Assembly: GCF_009455635.1 (NCBI RefSeq)
Contig: NZ_QPER01000002.1
Coordinates: forward strand, 1,612,001 to 1,676,000
Reading direction: 5' to 3'
Length of the DNA: 64,000 bases
Origin: Paraburkholderia agricolaris
GTDB lineage: Bacteria > Pseudomonadota > Gammaproteobacteria > Burkholderiales > Burkholderiaceae
Part shown: positions 35,213 through 44,064 of the stretch, one piece after another
Numbering within the stretch: position 1 is the stretch's first letter
Layout: every line of letters starts with the position of its first letter
Made by a program: the position numbers and the translations under genes
The notes under the pieces: generated by a model
The model's input: only the letters and a program-made list of their open reading frames with translations
Told to the model about the DNA's origin: nothing
The model's database searches: none

Positions 35213-36601
35213 ATGAATCCATCGTATTCCCGTATAGAAGCAGCGACAGTGCTCGTGATGAGCACGCTGGTGCTTTCTGCGTGTGGGGGAGGCGGAAGCG
35301 GAAGCGGAGGTAACCAGACGCCGCCGACTGTTACACCCCCTGGTAGCTCTCCAGGCACACCTGGCTCAAGCTACACGATTGGCGGCTCCGTGTCGGGGCT
35401 CGACAGCGGTCGTTCACTGTCCGTGCTCGACAACGGTGCCGATACCCTGTCGATAACAGCCAACGGGGCCTTCACGTTTGCCACGCCTGTCTCATTCAAT
35501 AAAGCCTACGCCGTGACAGTTGGCAGTCAACCATCATGGCAGAACTGCTCGGTGGGAAATGATAGCGGCGTTGCCACGAGCAACGTCACCAATGTGACTA
35601 TTTCGTGCGTGGCCGGCCAGGCACGGGTATCGACCTTTGCCGGTTCGACTACCTCTGGCGCGGCCAACGGGGCGGGCAACGATGCGTCATTTAATGCGCC
35701 AGCAGGCGTAGCTCTCGACTCGAGTGGGAACGTTTATGTGGCCGACTTTGGAAATAATGAAATCCGCAAAATCACACCGGCAGGTTTAGTGAGCACGTTC
35801 GCCGGCTCTGGGGCTTTAGGCTCCGCCAATGGCATGGGTAACACCGCATCGTTTAATCATCCGGGTGGTGTCGCGGTCGACGCAAATGACAACGTCTATG
35901 TAGCAGATCTGGGAAATAACGAAATTCGGAAGATCACCGCCGCTGGCGTAGTGAGCACCCTTGCAGGCTCGACGACCCCGGGTCATGCCGACGGAATGGG
36001 CAGTAGCGCGTCGTTCAATAGTCCGTGGGGCGTGGCAGTCGATGCGAGCGGAAATATCTATGTGGCAGACGTTGAGAACGAGGAGATTCGAAAGATCACG
36101 CCGGCTGGACTGGTGAGTACATTCGCGGGCTCGTTGTCGGCCGGTTCGTTGGACGGTACCGGTAGTACGGCGCTATTCGCAGGTCCACGCGGTATAGCGA
36201 TTGACAGGAGCGGAAATCTCTACGTGGCCGATAGCAGCAACAACGAAATCCGAAAAATAACGCCTGCAGGTGTGGTAAGCACGCTGGCGGGGTCGACAAG
36301 ATCGGGTTCGGCTGACGGGACAGGCGGAGCCGCGTCATTTTCCGACCCAAACGGGGTAGCGGTTGATGCAAGCGGGGCGATCTTTGTAGCAGATCGTGTG
36401 AACAACGAAATTCGCAAAATCACCCCGACCGGCACGGTAAGCACCATAGCGGGTTCTTCCTCAGTGGCAAGTTCAGTCAATGGTGTCGGCAGTGCGGCTT
36501 CCTTTGCTGGACCAGCAGGTCTGGTTGTCGACGCAAACGACAATATCTACGTGGCAGAGATGAACGACAACGAGATCCGTTTTCTGACGCCTGCTCCGTA
36601 A
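35213..36601 (+). CDS. NHL-repeat beta-propeller lipoprotein
   Basis: This is a 462-residue lipoprotein. The signal peptide ends VLSAC, followed by GGGGSGSGG and a Pro-rich linker, so it is anchored in the envelope. Residues about 55-135 form a small beta domain (TIGGSVSGLDSGRSLSVLDNG). Six NHL repeats of about 56 residues follow, each of the form G-V-A-V-D-x-S-G-N-x-Y-V-A-D with NNEIRKITPAG, enough to close a six-bladed propeller. Such propellers bind proteins or ligands or act as lactonase-like scaffolds; no catalytic residues are evident. It is divergent from the LuxR gene and is followed after 51 bases by another lipoprotein. Confidence 0.88.
   Translation: MNPSYSRIEAATVLVMSTLVLSACGGGGSGSGGNQTPPTVTPPGSSPGTPGSSYTIGGSVSGLDSGRSLSVLDNGADTLSITANGAFTFATPVSFNKAYAVTVGSQPSWQNCSVGNDSGVATSNVTNVTISCVAGQARVSTFAGSTTSGAANGAGNDASFNAPAGVALDSSGNVYVADFGNNEIRKITPAGLVSTFAGSGALGSANGMGNTASFNHPGGVAVDANDNVYVADLGNNEIRKITAAGVVSTLAGSTTPGHADGMGSSASFNSPWGVAVDASGNIYVADVENEEIRKITPAGLVSTFAGSLSAGSLDGTGSTALFAGPRGIAIDRSGNLYVADSSNNEIRKITPAGVVSTLAGSTRSGSADGTGGAASFSDPNGVAVDASGAIFVADRVNNEIRKITPTGTVSTIAGSSSVASSVNGVGSAASFAGPAGLVVDANDNIYVAEMNDNEIRFLTPAP
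35620..36595 (+). repeat. six tandem NHL-coding repeats, about 168 bases each
   Basis: Six in-frame units of near-equal length encode the NHL blades. The stretches coding NNEIRKIT are strongly conserved at the protein level but vary at the DNA level (for example aataatgaaatccgcaaaat versus aataacgaaattcggaagat), so the array is old and not undergoing recent DNA-level homogenisation. Confidence 0.75.
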
Positions 36602-36652
36602 GCGAGTTCAGTACGACATCCCGTTTGATCGAACGCTTAGCAGGGGCTGAAA

Positions 36653-37369
36653 ATGAATGCGGTTAAAGCGAAAACAGGTTTCCGCTGCGATTTCAAAGTT
36701 GCCGCCGCAGGGGCGATTGCGTTGTTGATGGTGGCATGCGGAGGAGGGTCAGGCAACTCACCCGGTGCCGGCAGCGACAGTGCAAGCAATGGCGGAAATA
36801 GCGGAAATGGCGCAGGTGCTGGAGCAGCCTCCTCTCCAACTTCCGCCAGCGCGCCCACAGGGGCTTCGTCGCCGGCGACTGCTAACCTGAGCTGTCCGGC
36901 GGGAAGCGGTCAAGGCACTGGTGGATTGCAGTTCTATAGTCCAAGCGGCAGTTTTTCCTATTCTCTTAGCACGGTCGCTGGTTCTGCTCAAGACTACGCC
37001 ACGCTGACCTGGGGAGTACGGTATAGCAATGTCAACAACCTCGCGTCGTCGAGTTACTCCGGTTCGCTCCGCGCTACGCTCTATGCGGTGAAGAGTTCTT
37101 TTGCCGGCAGCGGCGCCATTTCGGGGACGCTACTTGGTGTATTCATCCCCAGTTTCACTGGCTCTGGCGCACAAAGCGCAAGTCAGGTGAAAGTTAACGG
37201 CTATAGCACAACAACCGTCGTTAGCTCGGCGGTAGAAACCAATCCTCCAGTCGGCCAGTATTGTATGGTTGCTGCGCTCGATGAATACTTGCCCGGCAGC
37301 TGCTCGTCGCCCGACGGGTATTGCTTTGTCGATTGGCTGCAATTCCCGGGACCCGCGACGTTTCAATAG
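36653..37369 (+). CDS. lipoprotein with unknown beta-rich domain
   Basis: This is a 238-residue protein whose signal peptide ends LLMVAC, then GGGSGNSPGAG and a long Ser/Gly/Ala-rich linker to about residue 85. The folded part (GLQFYSPSGSFSYSLSTVAG to the end) contains four Cys residues, two close together in CSSPDGYC, suggesting disulfides. I do not recognise the domain. AGGGG lies seven bases before the ATG, and the 51-base spacing from the NHL gene suggests one operon under the LuxR regulator. Confidence 0.75.
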   Translation: MNAVKAKTGFRCDFKVAAAGAIALLMVACGGGSGNSPGAGSDSASNGGNSGNGAGAGAASSPTSASAPTGASSPATANLSCPAGSGQGTGGLQFYSPSGSFSYSLSTVAGSAQDYATLTWGVRYSNVNNLASSSYSGSLRATLYAVKSSFAGSGAISGTLLGVFIPSFTGSGAQSASQVKVNGYSTTTVVSSAVETNPPVGQYCMVAALDEYLPGSCSSPDGYCFVDWLQFPGPATFQ

Positions 37370-37701
37370 CTCGCGAGCGAAGCTGGTCAATTCTCAACGA
37401 TGCACGAATGTAACTGACCCAGTGACGATTTAATTCTCGCCGGACGCCGGCGCCTGGGTGCGACCGCAGCTTCTGAGCGGCGAACGGCAATTCCGACATT
37501 CGACGGGCTGCTCAGCGTCCATGAGCGGTCGTTCCAGGATCGTTGCCCGGAGCGGCAGCTTCAGGGTCGCGTGCGGCCAATCGCTGGCTCGCAAATTCCG
37601 GACTGTGCGTGTTCTTTACATCAATCCATCGGCGGAAGGGTCGCCTGGCGCCGAAGAAAAAATATCAACCTCGCTAACGACGAATTGGTTAATCGGCGGC
37701 A
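37370..37701. other. gene-free stretch before the glutaminase stop
   Basis: No credible gene is seen on either strand. A small GCCGG/CCGGC hairpin lies at 37439-37451, without a U-run. The two flanking genes converge here, so a terminator is expected, but I do not see a clear one. Confidence 0.35.
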
Positions 37702-38616
37702 TCAGAAAATCGACCGCCCCGTATAAGTCGTCAACCATTCCAGCGCCAGTACGCCCGCGAGCGAGTTCCCATTGCTGTCGAGTCCGGGCGACCACACACA
37801 AACAGCCATCTCACCCGGCAGCACCGCGACAATTCCGCCGCCCACGCCGCTTTTCGCCGGCAAGCCGACCCGGTAGACGAAATCGCCCGCCGCGTCATAG
37901 GTGCCGCAGGTGAGCATCAGCGCGGAGAGCCGTTTAGCGGAACTGATGTCGAGAATCCGCTCGCCGGTGGTGGGTACCACCCCATGATTGGTCAGGAACA
38001 GCGCCGCCTTGGCCAGCTCGACGCAACTCATCGAAATCGCGCATTGCCGGCAATAAGCATCGACCACCACCTCAGGCGGCATCTCCATGTTGCCGAAGCT
38101 CGCCATGAAATGCGCCATCGCACGGTTGCGGTGCGCGTGCTGCAACTCCGATAGCGCGACGCGCGAATCGTAGTCGATGCTGGTTTCACCCGTCAGCCGC
38201 CGCATGAATTCGACCAGCGCGGTTTCGGCCTGCACGAAACGGCGGCACAACACATCGGTGACGACCAACGCTCCTGCATTAATGAACGGATTGCGCGGCT
38301 TGCCGTGTTCGGCTTCGAGTTGGACCAGCGAATTAAAGGCGTTGCCGGACGGCTCGCGCCCGACGCGTTGCCAAAGTTCGTCGCCGAGCAGCCGGAACGC
38401 GAGTGTGCAGGCGAATAGTTTGGAAATGCTTTGAATGGAAAAGCGCGTGTCGGCGGCGCCGGTGCGGAATAAGTCACCCGATGCCGTGACGATCGCCATG
38501 CCGAAACTCCCGGCGGGAACGTTCGCGAGTTCGGGAATGTAATCGGCGACCTTGCCGGTGCCCAGATACGGCTGAAGATCGCGATGAATCTGTTCGAGGA
38601 TGGATGCGTAGTTCAT
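37702..38616 (-). CDS. glsA: glutaminase
   Basis: This 304-residue serine-dependent beta-lactamase-fold glutaminase hydrolyses L-glutamine to glutamate and ammonia. The S-x-x-K dyad is S63 and K66 in QSISKL; NPFINAGALV, LTCGTYDAAGDFVYRVGLPAKSG and GVGGGIVAVLPGE carry the other conserved active-site residues of the GlsA/B family. The length is typical. It appears monocistronic; the downstream MFS gene runs the same way but starts 1.7 kb upstream on its own message. Confidence 0.95.
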   Translation of the reverse strand: MNYASILEQIHRDLQPYLGTGKVADYIPELANVPAGSFGMAIVTASGDLFRTGAADTRFSIQSISKLFACTLAFRLLGDELWQRVGREPSGNAFNSLVQLEAEHGKPRNPFINAGALVVTDVLCRRFVQAETALVEFMRRLTGETSIDYDSRVALSELQHAHRNRAMAHFMASFGNMEMPPEVVVDAYCRQCAISMSCVELAKAALFLTNHGVVPTTGERILDISSAKRLSALMLTCGTYDAAGDFVYRVGLPAKSGVGGGIVAVLPGEMAVCVWSPGLDSNGNSLAGVLALEWLTTYTGRSIF

Positions 38617-38723
38617 TGGGGCTCGGACCGTTGAAGCCGCGATTCTACTGGCATCCTGCTGCTAATTGTTGATGCGGCGACGCGCCGGCGTGCCTGCTCG
38701 CGCAGCAACGCCGTCGCCCGGAA

Positions 38724-40301
38724 TCAGTGCGCGCCCGCCGCACCCGGACCGCCGCCACCCTTGGCCGGCTTCGTAATCCAGATCAGCGGAATGATCAGAA
38801 TGAAAATGATCGCCGATACATAGAAGATGTCGTTCAGGCCCATCATCGCGGCCTGGGTGTTCACCGTGAAATCGAACAGCGCATGCGCCGATTGCGGATT
38901 CAGTTGCAGCAGCGACTGGGTCGAATCGATCTGCTGGTTGAACAGCGGGTTGTTGATGCTGGCCTGCTCGGTAAGCCGTGCATGGTGCAGCACCGTACGG
39001 TTATTCCACTCGTTGCCGGCGATCGACGTGCCCACCGCGCCGCAAAACACGCGCGCGAAATTCGACAGCCCAGCGGCGGCTGGAATTTTGTTTGGCGGCT
39101 GTCCGGAAAGAATGATCGCCGTCAGCGGCACGAAAAATAGCGCCATCGGAATGCCTTGCAACAGCGTGGGCAGCACGAGGTGCCACGTGTCGATTTCGAT
39201 CACGTACTTCGAGCGCATGTAAAACACAATCGCGAAGCCGATAAACGCGAGCGTTGCGATGATACGTGCGTCCGAGCGCGGCAGCACGCGGCCCATGATC
39301 GGCGCGAGAATCACCGCAAATACGCCGAGCGGCGCGGTAACGAGGCCGGCATCCACGGAGCGGTAGTTCAGATACTCCTGCATCCATTGCGGCAGCAACA
39401 CGAGGTTGCCGAAGAACACCCCGTACGCCACTGAAATCGCGATCGTGCCGCCGAGAAAATTGCGCTGCGTGAACAGCCGCAAATCGACAATCGGGTTCTC
39501 CTCGGTCAGCTCCCACACGAGGAAAAACGCGAAACTGATCAACGCGGTGATGCCGAGAATCAGAATCACCGGAGAGGAGAACCAGTCGAGATCCTTGCCC
39601 TTGTCGAGCATGATCTGCAGCGACGCGACCCATGTCACCAGCAGGCCCAGCCCGACCACGTCGATCGGTGGCTTGCGGGTTGCCGATTCGCGGGTGCGAT
39701 AGATCATCCACGTGACGCCGGCCGCGAAAATGCCGACCGGAATATTGATGTAGAAGATCCATGACCAGCTATAGCTATCCGTGATCCAGCCGCCGAGCGC
39801 GGGGCCCGCAATCGGGCCGACGGTGGCCGTCATGGCCCACAGCGCGAGCGCGGTCGACGATTTCTCCTTCGGATACGAACCGAGCAGAATCGCTTGCGAG
39901 AGCGGAATCAGCGGCCCGGCCACCGCTCCCTGGAACACCCGCGCGATCAGCAGGATCGGCAGCGTGGGCGCAATGCCGCATAACCACGAAGCCAGCACGA
40001 ACATCAGAATCGCTCCGACGAACAACTTGATCTGGCCGATGCGTTGCGTGAGCCAGCCGGTCAGCGGAATCGAGACGGCATTGGCAGCGGCGAACACCGT
40101 GATAACCCATGTGCCTTCGTCGACCGACACGCCGAGGTTGCCCGAAATGGTTGGAATCGCCACATTGGCAATCGACGTGTCGAGCACGTTCATGAAGGTG
40201 GCGAGCGCGACGGCGATGGTCGCCAGAACCAGTTTGCCGCCTTGTAGCGGCGGCGGTGGTGCCGGCGGCGCGGCGGCAGGCGCGGAAGAGGGCTGGCTCA
40301 A
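38724..40301 (-). CDS. DHA2-family (EmrB-like) multidrug MFS pump
   Basis: This is a 525-residue inner-membrane pump with 14 hydrophobic segments. ATFMNVLDTSIANVAIPTI is helix 1 with the D-x-x-I-V-N-like motif of the family, GWLTQRIGQIKLFV is loop 2-3, and RVFQGAVAGPLIPLSQAI is motif C. EmrB-type pumps export hydrophobic drugs, usually with an EmrA adaptor and an outer-membrane channel; neither is adjacent. A TTG start at 40301 is favoured, with GGAG seven bases upstream; a start at 40535 would add 78 poor residues. The tail is Gly/Pro-rich. Confidence 0.9.
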   Translation of the reverse strand: MSQPSSAPAAAPPAPPPPLQGGKLVLATIAVALATFMNVLDTSIANVAIPTISGNLGVSVDEGTWVITVFAAANAVSIPLTGWLTQRIGQIKLFVGAILMFVLASWLCGIAPTLPILLIARVFQGAVAGPLIPLSQAILLGSYPKEKSSTALALWAMTATVGPIAGPALGGWITDSYSWSWIFYINIPVGIFAAGVTWMIYRTRESATRKPPIDVVGLGLLVTWVASLQIMLDKGKDLDWFSSPVILILGITALISFAFFLVWELTEENPIVDLRLFTQRNFLGGTIAISVAYGVFFGNLVLLPQWMQEYLNYRSVDAGLVTAPLGVFAVILAPIMGRVLPRSDARIIATLAFIGFAIVFYMRSKYVIEIDTWHLVLPTLLQGIPMALFFVPLTAIILSGQPPNKIPAAAGLSNFARVFCGAVGTSIAGNEWNNRTVLHHARLTEQASINNPLFNQQIDSTQSLLQLNPQSAHALFDFTVNTQAAMMGLNDIFYVSAIIFILIIPLIWITKPAKGGGGPGAAGAH

Positions 40302-40588
40302 AACGATTCTCCGGATTGCGGTGCAACGGATGTTTGATACGGCGTGATGCTCTGCCCAGGCAGTGAGCCGGGCGGCTGCGCGAATGCCCACAAAAGCATA
40401 CCTGCATTCACGTTCCGGCGTAGTCGAAGCACGCAGATCGGACGGCAGGAAGCGTTCCGGCAGCGTATGCTCCCGGCTGAGGCGCCGCGCAGGACTGCAC
40501 GTTGCCGGCCTGGCTGGCCGCGCGTGCGGAAACACGGAAATACGGACACGAACCGGAAGTACAGCGAGTACGAAGAGAGGATTTGACT

Positions 40589-41248
40589 ATGGCCTGGGAG
40601 CAATTCGAACACGGCTGGCGGCGCATGCCGTCGACCACGCCCGCGAGAGCGCTGGTGGTGCTGTTGCACGGCGTGGGCAGCAATGCGCGCGATCTGATGC
40701 CGCTCGCGGACATCTGGAGTGAGAGCCTGCCGGACGTGGCATTCACTTCGCTCGACGGCACCGAGGCCTTCGATGGCGGCTTCGGCGGACGCCAGTGGTT
40801 CAGCCTGCGCGATGTCAACGAAGGCAATCGCGAAACCCGTGTCGCTGCCGGCTATCCGGCCTTGCGGCGAGTACTCGAGGCGGAACTGGCGTACTGGCAG
40901 CTTCCTTTCGATCGCCTTGCGCTGGTCGGTTTCTCGCAGGGTTCGATCATGGCGATGCATCACGTCGCGACGAGCGCGCAAGGCGCTGCCGCCGTCGTCG
41001 CGTATTCGGGGCGGCTCGCTTCGGTAATCGTCGCGCAGAACCGCACGCCGCTCACGCTCGTGCACGGCGAGGAAGACGAAGTGATCCCGGTACAGGAGCT
41101 GGAATACGCCGCGGACGCATTCAACAGCGCCGGCTACGCGGTCGACGCCTACGCGTTGCCCGGCATCGGTCACACGATAAACGCGGACGGTGTCGAGCTC
41201 GGCAAGCAGGCGCTGGAGCATGTCTTGGGTGCTTTGTCGCGCGATTGA
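40589..41248 (+). CDS. phospholipase/carboxylesterase-family hydrolase
   Basis: This is a 219-residue alpha/beta hydrolase. VVLLHGVGSNARDL is the oxyanion strand, LVGFSQGSIMAMH the nucleophile elbow with Ser, LVHGEEDEVIPV the acid and LPGIGHTINADG the His. The length and motifs match the YpfH-like esterase branch, which hydrolyses short acyl esters or thioesters. AGAGAGG before the ATG at 40589 fixes the start. It is divergent from the EmrB-like gene, with no other partner in its operon. Confidence 0.9.
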   Translation: MAWEQFEHGWRRMPSTTPARALVVLLHGVGSNARDLMPLADIWSESLPDVAFTSLDGTEAFDGGFGGRQWFSLRDVNEGNRETRVAAGYPALRRVLEAELAYWQLPFDRLALVGFSQGSIMAMHHVATSAQGAAAVVAYSGRLASVIVAQNRTPLTLVHGEEDEVIPVQELEYAADAFNSAGYAVDAYALPGIGHTINADGVELGKQALEHVLGALSRD

Positions 41249-41313
41249 CTCGCCCAGAATTGAAAAGTGGCCCTAAAGATTCTGATTTACTTGCCGTTAA
41301 CTGCTCATTGGTA

Positions 41314-41395
41314 TGAAAATCACCCCCGCCGCGCGGATCGCGCAACGCCCAACTGGGCGTGCCAAGCGGTTCGGGTAACCGGGGGCGCATTTTCA
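41314..41395. ncRNA. 82-base nested inverted-repeat element
   Basis: TGAAAAT (41314) and CCCCCG (41323) pair with CGGGGG (41380) and ATTTTCA (41389). Inside sits a second perfect hairpin, ACGCCC-AACT-GGGCGT (41345-41360). It lies between the esterase stop and the mreB-like gene. It could be a terminator, a leader structure or a small RNA; I recognise no family. Confidence 0.4.
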
Positions 41396-41438
41396 GACTG
41401 CCCAGCAAGGGCGGATAACGACACATCAGAGCCTTCCT

Positions 41439-42491
41439 ATGGCCAGACCGACGCCGCATTACCCGATTTTCGATCGACTGTTCCGTCAGTCCGTGACGGT
41501 GGACCTCGGCACGGCCAATACCCTTATCTATACCGACAACGGCGGCATCGTGCTGAACGAGCCGTCCGTCGTGGCGTTCCAGAAAGAGTCCGGCGCCGGC
41601 CAGAAACGTGTGGCGGCCGTGGGCACCGAAGCGCGCCAGCTACTTGGCCGTGCTCCGGGCAACGTCGAAGCCGTGCGGCCGATGCGGCACGGCGTGATCG
41701 CCAATTTCTCCGCGGCCGAACAGATGATCCGGCAATTTGTCGACATGGCGCGCCCGCGGCCGCTGTTCAGCCGGCGCGCGGCCTTCACCCTGTGCGTGCC
41801 GGCGGGGGCGACCCAGGTCGAGCGCCGCGCGATCAAGGAAGCGGCGGTGGCGGCCGGCGCGTGGAAGGTCAGTCTGATCGGCGAATCGCTGGCGTCGGCG
41901 GTTGGCGCGGGCCTGCCGGTGTCGGAGGCGGTCGGCTCGATGGTGGTCGACATCGGCGGCGGCACGACCGAAGTCGGCGTGATCTCGCTCGGCGGCCTCG
42001 CCTATAGTGGCTCGGTTCGCGTGGGCGGCGACAGTTTCGACATGGAAATCGTCAGTTACGTACGCAGCCTGTATGGCGTGCTGCTTGGCGAGCAAACCGC
42101 TGAACACGTCAAGAAGGGCATCGGTTCCGCCGTACGCGACGTGCCGCTCGAGCATATGAACGCAACCGGGCGTAGCGTCGACGACGGCTTGCCGCGCACG
42201 GTTCAGTTGAGCAATCACGATATCGCCGATGCAATCGAGGGGCCGCTGCGTCAGGTGATCGGCGCGGTGAAACGTGCGCTTGAAACGGCGCCGGCCGAGT
42301 TGGTGACCGATATCGCGCATAGCGGCATCGTCCTGACCGGCGGCGGTGCGCTGCTCGGCAATCTGGGCCGCCGCCTGACCAACGATCTCGGACTCGAGGT
42401 CCGCGTCGCCGATGAACCGCTTACTTGCGCGGTGCGAGGCGCGGGCGCGGCAGCGGCCGCCGGTTTGCTGGACGAAAGCGCCTACGAGTGA
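41439..42491 (+). CDS. orphan MreB-like actin homologue
   Basis: This 350-residue bacterial actin has VDLGTANTLIY as phosphate-1 loop, VVDIGGGTTEVGVISLGG as phosphate-2 and VLTGGGALLGNLGR as the adenosine loop, plus RPMRHGVIANF. Full length compared with the 345-350 usual for MreB. It is not followed by mreC, mreD, mrdA or rodA, unlike the main Burkholderia cell-shape locus, so it is probably a second copy. It may act in shape or division under particular conditions. The neighbours (esterase, alpha/beta hydrolase) give no clue. Confidence 0.9.
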   Translation: MARPTPHYPIFDRLFRQSVTVDLGTANTLIYTDNGGIVLNEPSVVAFQKESGAGQKRVAAVGTEARQLLGRAPGNVEAVRPMRHGVIANFSAAEQMIRQFVDMARPRPLFSRRAAFTLCVPAGATQVERRAIKEAAVAAGAWKVSLIGESLASAVGAGLPVSEAVGSMVVDIGGGTTEVGVISLGGLAYSGSVRVGGDSFDMEIVSYVRSLYGVLLGEQTAEHVKKGIGSAVRDVPLEHMNATGRSVDDGLPRTVQLSNHDIADAIEGPLRQVIGAVKRALETAPAELVTDIAHSGIVLTGGGALLGNLGRRLTNDLGLEVRVADEPLTCAVRGAGAAAAAGLLDESAYE

Positions 42492-42672
42492 TCTGATTCG
42501 ACCTAAGCCGCCCCGCGCGCGTCGAACGAGCCTCAGCGGATATTCAATGGCTGTGTGACAATACGCGTCGTATCCCAATTTTAGGGATGCGAATCCGCTT
42601 TCTTCTTCGAATCCATTTCTAGCCGTCGCCGCTGACAGGTTCAGCCGTCGCCGCGCTGTCCGTGAACCACCT

Positions 42673-43530
42673 GTGAATCAGTCCGTTTCCGCTTCGTCCT
42701 CTGCCGCCTCTCCGGCCTTTATCGAACTGCATAGCGGCCTGCGCATGCCCTATGTGGAAACCGGGGAGGGTGAGCTGCTGCTGTTCGTGCATGGCTCGCT
42801 GTGCGATTACCGCTATTGGCAACCTCAGCTGGCGGGTTTGTCGAAGCAGTACCGCTGCGTCTCGGTGAGCCTCACGCATTACTGGCCGGTGACGGATACC
42901 GAGCCCGATCAGCCGTTCAGCTGGAGCGAACATGCGGACGATGTGGCTGAGTTCATCGATCGTTTCGGCGCCGGGCCGGCGCACGTGGTGGGGCATTCGC
43001 GCGGCGGCTGCGTGGCATTCCATTTCGCGCGGCGTCATCCGCAATACGTGCGCACGTTGACGCTGGCCGACCCGGGCGGCCCGTTGCAGATCGCCGGCCG
43101 CCCGCCCGCGACTTTGCCGGAAACCGTCAATGCATTGCGTGCGAAAGCCGCACAACTGATCGAAACAGGGGACGTGGAAGCGGGCTTGCAGCTGTTTGTC
43201 GATTCGGTGAGCCGGCCCGGGTTCTGGGCCATGAGCACGCCGGGCTTTCGCAGGATGGCGACCGACAACGCCCACACGCTCGCGCGTCAATTCCGCGACC
43301 CGTTGCCGGCCTACGTGCCCGAACAGGCCGCCGAGGTGCGTTGCCCGGTGCTATTGATCGACGGCGAGAAGAGTCCCGACATGTTCCGCCGCACGGCGAC
43401 GGCGCTGCAAACCTGGCTGCCGGATTCGCGCCGCGAAACTGTGCGTGGCGCTTCGCACGGAATGAATCTCGCGCATCCGGCAGCATTCAATCGCTACGTC
43501 GACGAGTTCATTCGTTCAGTGGACGTTTGA
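42673..43530 (+). CDS. alpha/beta hydrolase
   Basis: This is a 285-residue hydrolase. LLFVHGSLCDYRYW forms the oxyanion strand, HVVGHSRGGCVAFHFA the nucleophile elbow (Ser), VLLIDGEKSPDMF the acid residue and RGASHGMNLAHPAAF the His. It has a short, polar Ser/Ala-rich N-terminus and no signal peptide, so it is cytoplasmic. The start is a GTG at 42673 with no clear ribosome-binding site. The substrate is unknown. It is separated from the mreB-like gene by 181 bases and probably has its own promoter. Confidence 0.87.
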   Translation: MNQSVSASSSAASPAFIELHSGLRMPYVETGEGELLLFVHGSLCDYRYWQPQLAGLSKQYRCVSVSLTHYWPVTDTEPDQPFSWSEHADDVAEFIDRFGAGPAHVVGHSRGGCVAFHFARRHPQYVRTLTLADPGGPLQIAGRPPATLPETVNALRAKAAQLIETGDVEAGLQLFVDSVSRPGFWAMSTPGFRRMATDNAHTLARQFRDPLPAYVPEQAAEVRCPVLLIDGEKSPDMFRRTATALQTWLPDSRRETVRGASHGMNLAHPAAFNRYVDEFIRSVDV

Positions 43531-43606
43531 TAAGCGCACGATGAGCGCTTCGTGCACCCGCCCGCGTATCGGGGCGGTGCGCTTTCAATTGATCGCCTGG
43601 TGCGGT

Positions 43607-44008
43607 TCAGGCCTTGCGATGCGCGTCTTTATCGAGTGCACGTTCCGCGGCTTCGCCGACGAGGCCGTGGTAATACAGATGCACGCCGATCGCGAGCGAG
43701 TCGTTGCGAATTTCGTGGAAGGCTTTCCATGCCTTCGCCGGGTCTTTGAACAGCAGATAGTGCGCTTCGTGCGCGATCAGATCCGCGACTTCATGCAGGC
43801 CGTGGCCATGCAGCACATTCACAAGTTCGTCGAGGCTGCGATGGGTGCGCGCGTCGGTGCGCGGGTAGAGCATATGCAGTACCGCCACGTCCTGTGTTTT
43901 TAGTGCTGCCGACAAGGCCACAACGATGTCCTGGTGATTCAGTGCGGTGACGACGTTGTCTTCGTTGTGGACGTGATCCGGAAACAGCATTTCGAGAGAG
44001 GCGTTCAT
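43607..44008 (-). CDS. conserved hypothetical protein
   Basis: This is a 133-residue soluble, mostly helical protein, His- and Asp-rich (for example DHVHNEDNVVTALNHQDIVVALSAALK and VNVLHGHGLHEVADLIAHEAHYLL). I do not recognise a family. The start at 44008 has AGGAAGG eight bases upstream, and codon use is like its neighbours, so it is a real gene. A strong terminator-type hairpin lies just upstream in its leader, suggesting expression is controlled by read-through. Confidence 0.7.
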   Translation of the reverse strand: MNASLEMLFPDHVHNEDNVVTALNHQDIVVALSAALKTQDVAVLHMLYPRTDARTHRSLDELVNVLHGHGLHEVADLIAHEAHYLLFKDPAKAWKAFHEIRNDSLAIGVHLYYHGLVGEAAERALDKDAHRKA

Positions 44009-44041
44009 CTGGTCCTTCCTGTTCTTCTGGCTGATTAAAAA

Positions 44042-44064
44042 GGCCCGCCGTAGGACGGCGGGCC
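44042..44064 (-). terminator. intrinsic-terminator-like hairpin in the leader of the 133-residue gene
   Basis: GGCCCGCCG-TAGGA-CGGCGGGCC is a nine-pair GC stem. On the minus strand it is followed at once by TTTTTAA, the form of a strong intrinsic terminator. It lies 34 bases before the ATG of the downstream leftward gene, and no leftward gene precedes it, so it may attenuate that gene or end a short upstream RNA. Confidence 0.7.

Noticed and set aside
35620..36595. The NHL repeats as a CRISPR or minisatellite array
   Set aside because: The units are 168 bases, in frame, and conserved at the protein rather than the DNA level.
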